NCBI RefSeq assembly: GCF_000230835.1
Contig: NZ_CM001240.1
Location: forward strand, 1,868,501-1,932,500
From: Clostridium sp. DL-VIII
Lineage (GTDB): Bacteria > Bacillota > Clostridia > Clostridiales > Clostridiaceae
Reading direction: 5' to 3'
Length of the DNA stretch: 64,000 nt
In this document: positions 1 to 8,756 of the stretch, piece by piece
Numbering within the stretch: the stretch's first letter is position 1
How the letters are laid out: every line of letters starts with the position of its first letter
Made by a program: the position numbers and the translations under genes
The notes under the pieces: model-generated
What the model saw: the letters and a program-made list of their open reading frames with translations, nothing else
The model's database searches: none
What the model was told of the DNA's origin: nothing

Positions 1-114
1 CAAATCACTGATTGGGCAACATTAAAGTCTAAAATGAGAGATGAACTTAGAGAATTCTTATACGAAAAAACTAAGAGAAAGCCTATGATATTACCGATAA
101 TTATGGAATTTTAA
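1..114 (+). CDS. Ribonuclease J, C-terminal end (partial)
   Basis: Thirty-seven codons open from the window edge and ending in TAA. The peptide reads as a charged segment followed by KRKPMILPIIMEF, the characteristic end of clostridial ribonuclease J, a metallo-beta-lactamase-fold 5'-3' exo/endoribonuclease of mRNA and rRNA processing. Only this C-terminal tail is present, so the catalytic domain cannot be checked. A weak hairpin follows at 222-248. The family call rests on the tail motif alone. Confidence 0.6.
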   Translation, partial: QITDWATLKSKMRDELREFLYEKTKRKPMILPIIMEF

Positions 115-430
115 GGATTATTAAATTAATATTTGGTCATTAGTTGTAAATTCCGTAATTAGTTTGTAATGGACTTGACTTTTCTTGATGAAAAGAGTAG
201 AATTTAAAATAGTTGTGTAGGAAATTGGATGCTTTAAGTGTCCAATTTTCTTTTGGAGAAAAATAGTTATAGGTTTACATGAAGTAATAATAAATTTAAA
301 TTAATCATTATATTACAATGATATAAGAAAAAATTTACAATATATACTTAAATTTTAACTAATTTATATTTTATTTATAGAAAAACTAATAAAAAAATTC
401 GCAGTTTAAATACTGTTTGGAGGAATAATA
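115..430. other. Intergenic region before typA
   Basis: AT-rich 316-bp spacer. The only clear structure is an 8-bp inverted repeat, AAATTGGA (222-229) with TCCAATTT (241-248), followed by a short T-rich stretch; it could be a weak terminator for the upstream gene. An SD GGAGG lies at 419-423 for typA. I see no convincing -35/-10 pair and no small ORF. Confidence 0.5.
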
Positions 431-2257
431 ATGGAATTAATTAAAAGAGAAGACATAAGAAATATTGCTATCATAGCCCACGTTGACCATGGTAAGACAA
501 CTTTAGTAGATGCTTTATTAAAACAAAGCCATACATTTAGAGCTAATGAAAAAGTAGAAGAAAGAGTAATGGATTCTAATGACTTAGAAAAAGAAAGAGG
601 AATTACAATTCTTTCAAAGAATACTGCAGTAATTTATAATGATATAAAAATAAATATAGTAGATACACCAGGGCATGCTGACTTCGGTGGAGAAGTTGAA
701 CGTGTACTTAAGATGGTTGATTCAGTTTTACTTGTTGTTGACTCTTATGAAGGACCAATGCCACAAACTAAATTCGTTTTAAAGAAATCATTAGAATTAG
801 GTTTAAAGCCAATAGTTATAATCAACAAAATAGATAAACCAAATGCTAGACCAACAGAGGTTATTGATGAAGTATTTGATCTATTCGTTGAACTTGGAGC
901 TAATGATGAACAATTAGATTTTCAAATTATTTATGCATCAGCGAGAGAAGGTTTTGCAAAATATAACGTAGAAGATGACAACAATGATATGACTCCTATA
1001 TTTGAAACAATATTAAAATATGTTGCACCGCCAGAAGGATATATAGATGAACCACTTCAAATGCTTGTTAGTACACTAGATACAAATGCATTTGTTGGGA
1101 AAATTGCAATTGGTAAGATACATCGAGGTACAGTAAAGAGAAATCAAACAGTCGCTTTGTTAAAGAATGATGGATCATGTTCTAATTACAAGATAACTAG
1201 TATATTTACGTACAAAGGATTAAAGAGAGAAGAAGCAGAAGAAGCTTCAATGGGAGATATAGTTGCAGTAAGTGGTGTTCTTGATGCTAATATAGGTGAT
1301 ACTATAGCAGATTCATCAATGCCAGAAGCATTACCATTTCTTGAAATAGATGAACCAACATTAAATATGAACTTTATGGTTAATGATTCACCATTTGCAG
1401 GTCAAGAAGGTGAGTTTGTAACATCAAGACATTTAAGAGATAGATTAATGAAAGAACTTGAAACAAATGTAAGTTTAAGAGTTAAAGAACTTACTCCAGA
1501 TTGCTTTGAAGTTTCAGGAAGAGGAGAACTTCACCTTTCAGTTCTTATTGAAACAATGAGAAGAGAAGGATATGAATTCCAAGTTTCAAAGGCAAATGTT
1601 ATATTTAGAGAAGTAGATGGCCACAAGGAAGAACCAATTGAGTACTTAACAATTGATGTTCCAGAAGAATTTATGGGACCTGTTATGGAAAAGCTTGGAC
1701 CAAGAAAAGCAGAAATGGTTAATATGACATCTGCAGTAAATGGATATACAAGATTAGAATTCACAGTTCCAGCTAGAGGCCTTATTGGATTTAGAAGTGA
1801 ATTAATGACTGATACAAAAGGTAATGGAATTATGAATCACGTATTCCATTCGTATGAAAAATACAAAGGTGATATTCCAGGAAGAAGCAGAGGATCAATA
1901 GTTTCGTTTGAAGCAGGAGATTCAATAGCATATGGATTATATAGTGCTCAAGAAAGAGGCCAATTATTCATAGGTGCTGGTGTTCCTGTATATGGTGGTA
2001 TGATTGTTGGGGTTTCTGCAAGAGCAGAGGATCTTGAAATTAATGTATGTAAAATGAAGAAACTTACTAATACAAGATCATCAGGTGCTGATGATGCATT
2101 AAAATTAACTCCACCAGTTGAAATGTCTTTAGAGCAATGTTTGGAATTTATAAATGCTGATGAATTAGTGGAAGTTACACCACAAAATATAAGAATGAGA
2201 AAAAGAATTTTAGATAGCGCTGAAAGAAGAAGAATGATTAGCAGAAATAAAAAATAA
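431..2257 (+). CDS. typA: Translational GTPase TypA/BipA
   Basis: 608-residue ribosome-associated GTPase of the EF-G-like family, acting in ribosome assembly and translation under stress or cold. Visible G motifs are AHVDHGKTT (residues 16-24, P loop), the switch region with RGIT (56-59), DTPGH (78-82) and NKID near 132. EF-G-like domains II, III and V and the TypA-specific C-terminal domain follow, and the length is normal for the family. The ATG is preceded by GGAGG about 7 nt upstream. It stands alone between hairpins, with a strong terminator at 2302-2340. Confidence 0.97.
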   Translation: MELIKREDIRNIAIIAHVDHGKTTLVDALLKQSHTFRANEKVEERVMDSNDLEKERGITILSKNTAVIYNDIKINIVDTPGHADFGGEVERVLKMVDSVLLVVDSYEGPMPQTKFVLKKSLELGLKPIVIINKIDKPNARPTEVIDEVFDLFVELGANDEQLDFQIIYASAREGFAKYNVEDDNNDMTPIFETILKYVAPPEGYIDEPLQMLVSTLDTNAFVGKIAIGKIHRGTVKRNQTVALLKNDGSCSNYKITSIFTYKGLKREEAEEASMGDIVAVSGVLDANIGDTIADSSMPEALPFLEIDEPTLNMNFMVNDSPFAGQEGEFVTSRHLRDRLMKELETNVSLRVKELTPDCFEVSGRGELHLSVLIETMRREGYEFQVSKANVIFREVDGHKEEPIEYLTIDVPEEFMGPVMEKLGPRKAEMVNMTSAVNGYTRLEFTVPARGLIGFRSELMTDTKGNGIMNHVFHSYEKYKGDIPGRSRGSIVSFEAGDSIAYGLYSAQERGQLFIGAGVPVYGGMIVGVSARAEDLEINVCKMKKLTNTRSSGADDALKLTPPVEMSLEQCLEFINADELVEVTPQNIRMRKRILDSAERRRMISRNKK

Positions 2258-2301
2258 TTTAGCTAAAAATACTTTAAATAGTTATTAAAACAAATATAAT
2301 T

Positions 2302-2340
2302 AAAGTAAATGGTCTTAACTACACGACTATTTACTTTTAA
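2302..2340 (+). terminator. Rho-independent terminator after typA
   Basis: AAAGTAAATGGTC (2302-2314) pairs with GACTATTTACTTT (2325-2337), with one G-U pair, a 10-nt loop and a trailing T/A tract. Confidence 0.8.
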
Positions 2341-2360
2341 TTATATCTAGGAGAAAGTTT

Positions 2361-3407
2361 ATGAACAAGTATATATCTTTTATGAAAAAATATATAACTT
2401 TAAAGAGAACGATACAACTAATTATATTTTTTGTCGTGATGATAACGTTAATTTTCATAATTTTATACAATAAAGCTGTAACAAAACCATTGAAATCTAA
2501 TGAAGATAAAATTATTATAGAAGTAAAGCCGGGTGAAGGCTTTTATGATATATTAAACGATTTAGATAAAGAGAATAAATTATCTAGTAAGCTGTTCATT
2601 AAGTTAAATTTGTCTATAGATAAAGTAAAAGTTAATGTAAAAGAAGGAATATATGAAGTAAATGCAGACACGACCTTAGAGAACTTAATAAAATCTTTAG
2701 AAAATAAGGATGGAGATAAAGATTTAGTTAAGCTGACGATTCCGGAGGGATACTCAATAGAGGATATTGCAAAAACGGTAGATGAAAAAGGGATTTGCTC
2801 TAAGGATGAATTTTTAAATGCAGTTAAAAGTTACGAATTGCCAGATTATATAAAAGCTGATAGCAGCAAGAGATATAATTTAGAAGGATTTTTGTATCCT
2901 GATACATATTTAATTGAAAAAGGCGCTAATGCAAAAGATATAGTAAAACTTATGTTAGATCGATTTAATGAAATAATGAAACAGGTTAAGGCTCAAACTA
3001 AAGTTGATGTAAAAGATGAAGATGTAGAAAAAATAATTACTATAGCTTCTATGATAGAGAAAGAAGCCAGAGTTCCAAAGGATAGACCATTAATTTCATC
3101 AGTTATTTATAATAGATTAGAAAAAAATATGAAGCTTCAAATAGATGCAGCAGTAATTTATGCCTTGGGACATCACGTAGATGTAGTATCAAACAAGGAT
3201 TTAGAGATAGATTCACCTTACAATGTATATAAATATAGCGGACTGCCAATAGGGCCTATAGCAAATCCAGGAATAGACTGTATTAAAGCTGCATTGACGC
3301 CCGAGAAAACGGATTATTTATATTACATATTACAAAAAGATGGATCCCACTATTTTACTAATGATTATGATGATTTTTTAAATAAGAAAAAGGAATTAGG
3401 ATACTAA
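2361..3407 (+). CDS. mltG: Endolytic murein transglycosylase MltG (YceG-like)
   Basis: 348 residues. A short cytoplasmic N-terminus is followed by one membrane segment (about 18-36) and an extracellular YceG domain. The catalytic-glutamate motif is ASMIEKEA with Glu at residue 233, matching the E-K-E of characterised MltG. The enzyme cuts nascent glycan strands at the membrane and limits their length. RBS AGGAGA lies 8 nt before the ATG. It is followed by a weak AAACTCT/AGAGTTT hairpin (3443-3459) with no T tract, so read-through into the methyltransferase gene is possible. Confidence 0.93.
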   Translation: MNKYISFMKKYITLKRTIQLIIFFVVMITLIFIILYNKAVTKPLKSNEDKIIIEVKPGEGFYDILNDLDKENKLSSKLFIKLNLSIDKVKVNVKEGIYEVNADTTLENLIKSLENKDGDKDLVKLTIPEGYSIEDIAKTVDEKGICSKDEFLNAVKSYELPDYIKADSSKRYNLEGFLYPDTYLIEKGANAKDIVKLMLDRFNEIMKQVKAQTKVDVKDEDVEKIITIASMIEKEARVPKDRPLISSVIYNRLEKNMKLQIDAAVIYALGHHVDVVSNKDLEIDSPYNVYKYSGLPIGPIANPGIDCIKAALTPEKTDYLYYILQKDGSHYFTNDYDDFLNKKKELGY

Positions 3408-3588
3408 TTCAGTTAAGAGTTATGATTTAGAAGTTTTGGAACAAACTCTTTTAGAGTTTAAAGAATAGTAAGATTAAATTTATTAAATAGTTTACAATGA
3501 ATTTAGGCACAATCAAATAAATAACAAGTCCATTTGCTAGTCTATTTTCATGTGCCGTATATTTAGAGTTGAAATTTGGAGGAAATTC

Positions 3589-4233
3589 ATGAGCGAAATC
3601 ACATATGACTATATGGAAGAATATATTAGAAGTTTAATTCCTGAGAGAGAGGGAACATTAAAAGAGATAGAAGCTTTTGCGAGAGAAAATGGGGTACCTA
3701 TTGTTCAAAAAGAAACAGGTGTATTTCTGGAATTCATGACTAGTATGAAGAAACCAAAAAGAATATTAGAACTTGGAACAGCAATAGGTTTTTCATCAAT
3801 ACTGATGTATCAATCTGCGGGGACAGAACCGGAAATTGTTACAATAGAACGTGATGAAAGAATGATTGAACTTGCAAACATTAACTTAAAGAAATTTAAT
3901 TTAGATCATAAGATCAAGATTGAAGAGGGCGATTGCTTAGAGATTTTAGAAAAATTAAATGGACCTTTTGATTTGATTTTTATGGATGCAGGTAAGGGTC
4001 ACTATAATCACTTTTTGCCACATTGTTTAAGATTGCTTAATAATGATGGGGTAATAGTTGCTGATAATGTTTTATTTAGAGGTATGGTGGCATCTCAAGA
4101 ATTAGTTAAAAGAAGAAAAATTACAATAGTAAAGAGAATGAGAACTTATTTGGAATTGGTTACTCAAGATGAAAACTTAATAACATCAGTCATACCAATG
4201 GGCGATGGGATTGCAGTTACAAAGAGGAGGTAA
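3589..4233 (+). CDS. O-methyltransferase, SAM-dependent (YrrM-like)
   Basis: 214 residues from the ATG at 3589, chosen because GGAGG lies at 3578-3582; an upstream in-frame ATG at 3550 has no RBS. It has the class I Rossmann fold of the family-3 O-methyltransferases: motif I ILELGTAIGFSS, acidic loop TIERDERMIELA, and motif DLIFMDAGKGHY supplying the metal/SAM site. It ends 6 nt before a U32-family gene, the same order as yrrM-yrrN-yrrO in Bacillus. There the methyltransferase (TrmR) makes 5-methoxyuridine from tRNA 5-hydroxyuridine, so a tRNA wobble-U34 role is likely. Confidence 0.8.
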   Translation: MSEITYDYMEEYIRSLIPEREGTLKEIEAFARENGVPIVQKETGVFLEFMTSMKKPKRILELGTAIGFSSILMYQSAGTEPEIVTIERDERMIELANINLKKFNLDHKIKIEEGDCLEILEKLNGPFDLIFMDAGKGHYNHFLPHCLRLLNNDGVIVADNVLFRGMVASQELVKRRKITIVKRMRTYLELVTQDENLITSVIPMGDGIAVTKRR

Positions 4234-4239
4234 ATTAAA

Positions 4240-5460
4240 ATGATAAGACCAGAAATTTTGGCACCAGCAGGGAATTTAGATAAACTTAAAATAGCAATAG
4301 ATTTTGGAGCTGATGCTGTGTATCTTGGCGGAAGCAAATTAAATTTAAGAGCATTTGCCGATAATTTTACAAATGAACAGTTAAAAGAAGGCGTACAGTA
4401 TGCACATGATAGAAATAGAAAAGTTTATGTAACAATGAACGTTTTCCCTCATAATGCAGATTTAAGCGGCGTTGAAGATTATATAAAAGAGCTATATGAA
4501 ACAGGTGTTGATGCAATAATAGCATCAGATCCTGCAATAATTTCAGCAGCTAGAGAAGTTGCGCCAAATTTAGAAATTCACTTAAGCACTCAAGCCAATA
4601 ATGTTAACTGGAGAGCAGCTAAATTCTGGTATGAGCAAGGTGTAAAAAGAATAGTAATGGCTAGAGAGCTTAGCTTAACTGAGATAAAAGAAATGAGAGA
4701 TAATCTTCCAGAAGAATGCGAAATAGAAGCATTTGTTCATGGATCAATGTGTATAAGCTATTCAGGAAGATGCTTAATTTCTAACTATATGGTTGGAAGA
4801 GATGCAAATAGAGGAGCATGTGCTCAAGCGTGCAGATTTAAATATCATCTAGTTGAAGAAAAAAGACCAAATGAATTTTATCCAGTAGTTGAAGATGAAA
4901 ATGGAACATACATAATGAATTCAAAAGATCTATGTATGATTGAACATATAGATGATGTTATAAAGGCTGGAGTATACTCTCTTAAAATTGAAGGACGAAT
5001 GAAGAGTTTATATTACGTTGCAGCAGTAGTTAAATCATATAGGCAGGCTGTGGATGCATATATGAAGGACCCAGATAATTATAAGTTTGATCCAAAATGG
5101 ATGGAAAATTTAAATAAAGTAAGTCATAGAGTTTATCATACAGGTTTTTACTATGGTCAGACTGGTGAGCAGGTATACGAAGATTCAGCGTATATAAGAC
5201 ATGCAGATATAATAGGAATAGTAAGAGCATACGATGAAGAAACAAAAATAGCAACTATTGAACAAAAAAATAAAGTATTAAATGATGATACAGTAGAAGT
5301 TTTAAGACCAGAAGGAGATAATTTCGAAGTTGTTCTTCATGATATGACAGAAGAAAACGGAACTCCAATAGAATCGGCAAATAGAGCTAAAATGATATAT
5401 AAAGTAAGAGTAGATATTCCACTAAAAGAAAAAGATTTAATTGTTAAAGATAAAGAATAA
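4240..5460 (+). CDS. Peptidase U32 family protein, probable tRNA U34 hydroxylation protein TrhP
   Basis: 406 residues with an N-terminal TIM-barrel-like U32 domain (EILAPAGNLDKLKIAI at the start). The family cysteine cluster lies around CISYSGRCLISNYM and GACAQACR. A C-terminal beta-barrel region follows (about residues 300-400). U32 proteins are historically called collagenase-like peptidases, but YrrN/YrrO (TrhP) are required for 5-hydroxyuridine in tRNA. Adjacency to the YrrM-like methyltransferase supports that role here. RBS AGGAGG overlaps the end of the upstream gene, so the two are probably translationally coupled. Downstream lies a large palindromic repeat rather than a simple terminator. 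Confidence 0.82.
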   Translation: MIRPEILAPAGNLDKLKIAIDFGADAVYLGGSKLNLRAFADNFTNEQLKEGVQYAHDRNRKVYVTMNVFPHNADLSGVEDYIKELYETGVDAIIASDPAIISAAREVAPNLEIHLSTQANNVNWRAAKFWYEQGVKRIVMARELSLTEIKEMRDNLPEECEIEAFVHGSMCISYSGRCLISNYMVGRDANRGACAQACRFKYHLVEEKRPNEFYPVVEDENGTYIMNSKDLCMIEHIDDVIKAGVYSLKIEGRMKSLYYVAAVVKSYRQAVDAYMKDPDNYKFDPKWMENLNKVSHRVYHTGFYYGQTGEQVYEDSAYIRHADIIGIVRAYDEETKIATIEQKNKVLNDDTVEVLRPEGDNFEVVLHDMTEENGTPIESANRAKMIYKVRVDIPLKEKDLIVKDKE

Positions 5461-5560
5461 TAAATCCGTAATTTACAAGAAGAAGTTTTTTTGTTTGTGA
5501 TTAAAATTTGTTTTATATAAAGTATGGATATAATTTTGTTAAACTTTTGTGTATAACTAC

Positions 5561-5773
5561 ACCAGAAATCAAATACATTTTTGTGAAGCAGGCATTTGAA
5601 AATTTCGATGCCAAAAGCACTTAATAGGGGCTTGTTCAAAATTAGCTTGTACGAATGAATATTCGGAGCAAGCTAATTTTGCTACAAGCTCCTATTTAGT
5701 GCTTTCAGCGAAAGTTTCATAGTCCTGTGGAATAAAAAGTTATGTGCTTTCGGCAAGTAACCACATAACTTTT
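5561..5773. repeat. Large imperfect palindromic intergenic repeat, copy 1
   Basis: Long fold-back: the arm around 5586-5650 pairs with 5666-5725. Pairing blocks include AAAAGCACTTAATAGG with CCTATTTAGTGCTTT, and AAAATTAGCTTG with CAAGCTAATTTT around a 16-nt loop. A second perfect 12-bp hairpin, AAAAGTTATGTG (5735-5746) with CACATAACTTTT (5762-5773), sits at the right edge. The left arm aligns with the left arm of the repeat at 58700, sharing ACC-GAAAT..ATACAT, a GAAAATTTTCG block and an AATAG block, so these are related elements. No ORF is convincing inside. It may also terminate transcription of the upstream gene. Confidence 0.75.
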
Positions 5774-5785
5774 ACCATACTGAAT

Positions 5786-5839
5786 AAAACACTTTCTTTA
5801 AGGCTAGAATTTAAGCTAGAGGGAGGTGTTTTTTTATTT
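5786..5839 (+). terminator. Terminator-like hairpin whose 3' arm contains an SD sequence
   Basis: AAAACACTTTCT (5786-5797) can pair with GGGAGGTGTTTT (5821-5832, including G-U pairs), and a run of seven T, an A and four T follows. The 3' arm holds a strong SD (GGGAGG), which would be buried when the hairpin forms. It is either a plain terminator or a leader controlling the next gene. Confidence 0.55.
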
Positions 5840-7446
5840 TTACTGAGAGATTTGAAAGAAATAAAAGGCTGATGCAAATTCTAGCTATTTTTATGACGGC
5901 TATATTAATATTAACGGTGCGTTTATCTATATTGCAAGTATATCCATCTGATAAGGTTGTTGGTTCATATCAAAATCACCAGCAAGAAAATATCAGTAAT
6001 ATGAATTATATGATTTTAGACACTAATGGAAAAGATTTAATGCAATATAATAAGAAATATGTACTTGTAATTGATACTAGACCATTTAGTTTGAATAATT
6101 ATGAAGAAACACTAGAAGATTTAATGGCTTTGAACTTTATAATGAAGTCAGAAAATCCGGAATTCAATTATACAGATATAATGAAGCAAAGTGGAAAAAT
6201 GTATTTCAATATATCAGAAGATACTTACAATAAAATAAATAGTCTTAAAAATATTAAAGGAATATACACTTATACATATGACGAAGTGGATAATAAAAAG
6301 GCGTGGAGCACTGCAAATATGTTATCGAAAATATTAGATGATAATCAAGAAGCAGATTCACTTGAAGGGCAGATGTACGATTATCTAAAGGATAATGAGA
6401 AACCGCAAAGTGAATTTTATTTAGACAATAGCGCAGTTTATTCAAAGAAGTCTGTAAGTATAAGTGATAATAATAAAAATTTAAAGCTGACTATAGATAA
6501 AGAGATTGAAGATAAGGTGCGAGAAGTATTAAGTGATGAAAAATTTTCATCGCTAAGTAATATAGGAGTAACCATAATGGAAGCTGATACTGGAAAGATA
6601 AGAGCCATGGTTCAGAAAGATGAAAGTGCAGCTAATATAAACTTAGGAATTGAGCAGATAGGATATGAACCGGGGTCAATTTATAAGGTCATAACTCTTG
6701 GAGCAGCTTTAGATATGGGGCTTATAAATATTAATGACACATTTGTTGGAACGGGAAAAATAGATAGGAAGGTATTTGGAAGGTTAACAGTTGAAGAAGC
6801 CTTTGAAAAGTCATGTAATGATATATTTGCAGAAATAGGAACCAAGGTAGGATATGAGAAATTAATGAGTTATTCAGAGGAATTAGGGTTATATAATAGA
6901 GTGCTGAACTTAGAAGGTGATAACAGAAATGAAGCTAAAGGTGTTAAGCCAGACAAAGACTCAGGAATAAATAATATATCAATAGGTCAATGTATGAATG
7001 TAACACCAATACAAATGCTGGGAGCTATAAATTCAGTTGTAAATAATGGAGTATATGAAAAACCATATATAGTTGATAGTATTTTAGATAAGGATGATAA
7101 TGCAATAAAAACGTTCAAAACAGATTCGAAGAGGGTATTTAGTGATACTACCTCTAAAATCATTCAAAATTCAATGAGACAGGTTGTTAAAAATGGTACT
7201 GGAATAAAAGCATATATAGGAAATTTGGACATCGGAGGGAAGACAGGTTCTTCAACGGGGAGTGAAGGCAAAACTCATGGATGGTTTGCAGGTTTCTTTA
7301 GTATAGGAGATAAGAAGTATACCATGGTAGTCTTTACACCTGATATTAATTCTTCAAAGGCAACAGATAATGAAGAATTAGGTGGAGGGGATACTGCGGC
7401 GCCAGTATTTAAGGATATAGTTAAGAAATTAAATGGAATGGAATAG
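5836..7446 (+). CDS. Penicillin-binding transpeptidase, FtsI/SpoVD-like
   Basis: Class B PBP cross-linking peptidoglycan, probably at the septum or in spore cortex. Counting from the ATG at 5872 (524 residues), one membrane anchor spans about 2-20. A shortened dimerisation domain and the transpeptidase domain follow, with Ser269 (SIYK), SCN at 314-316 and KTG at 457-459. No PASTA domain, unlike SpoVD. The ATG lacks a good RBS and leaves no charged segment before the anchor. The frame is open back to 5815 and encodes a basic TERFERNKRL segment, and an ideal SD (5821-5826) sits 9 nt before an in-frame ATT at 5836. I therefore propose a non-AUG start there; 5872 is the conservative alternative. 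sigK follows after a terminator. Confidence 0.75.
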   Translation: MFTERFERNKRLMQILAIFMTAILILTVRLSILQVYPSDKVVGSYQNHQQENISNMNYMILDTNGKDLMQYNKKYVLVIDTRPFSLNNYEETLEDLMALNFIMKSENPEFNYTDIMKQSGKMYFNISEDTYNKINSLKNIKGIYTYTYDEVDNKKAWSTANMLSKILDDNQEADSLEGQMYDYLKDNEKPQSEFYLDNSAVYSKKSVSISDNNKNLKLTIDKEIEDKVREVLSDEKFSSLSNIGVTIMEADTGKIRAMVQKDESAANINLGIEQIGYEPGSIYKVITLGAALDMGLININDTFVGTGKIDRKVFGRLTVEEAFEKSCNDIFAEIGTKVGYEKLMSYSEELGLYNRVLNLEGDNRNEAKGVKPDKDSGINNISIGQCMNVTPIQMLGAINSVVNNGVYEKPYIVDSILDKDDNAIKTFKTDSKRVFSDTTSKIIQNSMRQVVKNGTGIKAYIGNLDIGGKTGSSTGSEGKTHGWFAGFFSIGDKKYTMVVFTPDINSSKATDNEELGGGDTAAPVFKDIVKKLNGME

Positions 7447-7501
7447 GAATTTAGATATCATGATAATTGCATAGGAAAAAGTAAAGATTCATTATGGAAC
7501 A

Positions 7502-7549
7502 AAAAAATAATATACCAGTATACTTGTATATTTGGTATATTATTTTTTT
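7502..7549 (+). terminator. Rho-independent terminator after the PBP gene
   Basis: AAAAAATAATATACCA (7502-7517) pairs with TGGTATATTATTTTTT (7533-7548); the 3' arm ends in a run of seven T. Confidence 0.8.
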
Positions 7550-7563
7550 CATGTGCCTAAGCA

Positions 7564-7590
7564 ACTTTTTTAAAACTTAAACATATTATA
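7564..7590 (+). promoter_or_regulatory. Candidate sigma-K/sigma-E-type promoter of sigK
   Basis: CATATTATA (7582-7590) fits the CATAnnnTA -10 of sigma-K promoters, with AC 16 nt upstream (7564-7565) as the minimal -35. Short, AT-rich and therefore weak evidence. Confidence 0.3.
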
Positions 7591-7618
7591 ATATCAAGCA
7601 CTGCTGTGGAGGAAAAAG

Positions 7619-8317
7619 GTGTTTATATTAAATAGCGTTATAGAGTTAATATGCAATTCGTTTTTTTTGACAGGATATGTAACAAATAATAATACGTTTC
7701 CATTGCCATTAGATGAAACAGAAGAGCAAATGTATTTGAAGAAATTTAGAGAGGGAGATAAAAGTGCAAAAAGTATTTTGATTGAAAGAAATCTAAGATT
7801 AGTAGCGCATATAGTGAAAAAATACTCATTTCCTAATAAAGATGTAGATGAATTGATTTCTATTGGTACTGTTGGATTAATAAAAGCGATTGATTCTTTT
7901 GATTCTAGTAAAGGAACTAGACTTGCTACTTATGCTTCAAGGTGTATTGAAAATGAAATTTTAATGTTGTTTAGAAATAATAAAAAGCAAAAAAGTGAAA
8001 TTTATCTTCAAGATCCAATTGGAGTTGATAAAGAAGGAAATGAATTTTGTTTAATGGACATATTAAGCAGTGAGAAAGATAGTGTTTTAGAAAAAGTTGA
8101 AAATAATTTACAGGTTAGAGCTTTATATAAAAAGTTAGTGGAATCCTTAACTAAAAGAGAAAGTGCTATTCTGATTATGAGATATGGTCTAATAGATGGA
8201 AAATGTAAAACTCAAAGGGAAATAGCAATAAGTTTAGGGATTTCTCGTTCTTATGTATCAAGAATAGAAAAAAAGGCTTTGAAAAAATTAAAAAAGGAGT
8301 TGTTTACAAAAACTTAA
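7619..8317 (+). CDS. sigK: RNA polymerase sporulation sigma factor sigma-K
   Basis: 232 residues; GTG start with GGAGG at 7608-7612. The hydrophobic pro-segment ends near TGYVTNNNTFPLPL, matching the YVKNNxFPxPL processing region of pro-sigma-K. Region 2 ([42 protein letters not shown]) and a region 4 helix-turn-helix (TQREIAISLGISRSYVSRIEKKALKKL) follow. It drives late mother-cell transcription. The gene is uninterrupted, with no skin-type element. It lies just upstream of ftsAZ and the sigE/sigG block. Confidence 0.93.
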   Translation: MFILNSVIELICNSFFLTGYVTNNNTFPLPLDETEEQMYLKKFREGDKSAKSILIERNLRLVAHIVKKYSFPNKDVDELISIGTVGLIKAIDSFDSSKGTRLATYASRCIENEILMLFRNNKKQKSEIYLQDPIGVDKEGNEFCLMDILSSEKDSVLEKVENNLQVRALYKKLVESLTKRESAILIMRYGLIDGKCKTQREIAISLGISRSYVSRIEKKALKKLKKELFTKT

Positions 8318-8360
8318 ATTAATTAGAAGAATAAGAATTAATTATAGAAAGAAATATTGA

Positions 8361-8415
8361 CATACTTAGAAAGAGGGTGCTATTTTTAATATAGTACCTT
8401 ATTTTTATAAGTATG
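8361..8415 (+). terminator. Terminator after sigK
   Basis: Inner stem AGGGTGCTAT (8374-8383) with ATAGTACCTT (8391-8400), then ATTTTT. Outer arms CATACTTA (8361-8368) and TAAGTATG (8408-8415) extend the hairpin. Confidence 0.65.
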
Positions 8416-8475
8416 CTAAAAATTAACTTTAAAATACCATAATATACTATTAAGGAAAGGCTTATGATAAGAATA

Positions 8476-8594
8476 AATATTTCGATAATATATTTATATA
8501 GAAAATTTAATATTTCGATAACTTTTAATAAGCAATAATAGAAAGAAATCACTAGGCTTAGTAACTCGTATAAAGATTATCCTTGTGATATAAT
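8476..8594 (+). promoter_or_regulatory. ftsA upstream region: 13-bp direct repeats and extended -10
   Basis: AATATTTCGATAA occurs at 8476-8488 and again at 8509-8521, 33 bp apart (about three helical turns), as expected of a dimeric regulator site. An extended -10, TGATATAAT, lies at 8586-8594 with no good -35. An unused-looking SD (AGGAGGTG) near 8656 has no sizeable ORF after it. Confidence 0.4.
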
Positions 8595-8756
8595 TTTTGA
8601 AGCATGATAGGAATTAAAATCAAAAATGAGAAAGTCTTTAAAGATATTTGGAATAGGAGGTGAAGATTCAATCAAATAAAAGAGGATTTTAAAAAAACAT
8701 GTTGAATATAATGCAATTAGTAGATTTTTTTCTGCAAAGAAGGGAAAGAATTAGTT

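Noticed and set aside
3443..3459. AAACTCT/AGAGTTT hairpin after mltG as terminator
   Set aside because: Only 7 bp, very A/T-rich and without a following T tract.
5337..5639. 100-codon minus-strand frame after the U32 gene
   Set aside because: Half shadows the U32 gene and half lies in the palindromic repeat; no SD.
8656..8700. Strong SD AGGAGGTG upstream of ftsA marking a small gene
   Set aside because: No start in range opens more than about a dozen codons; probably chance or a leader relic.
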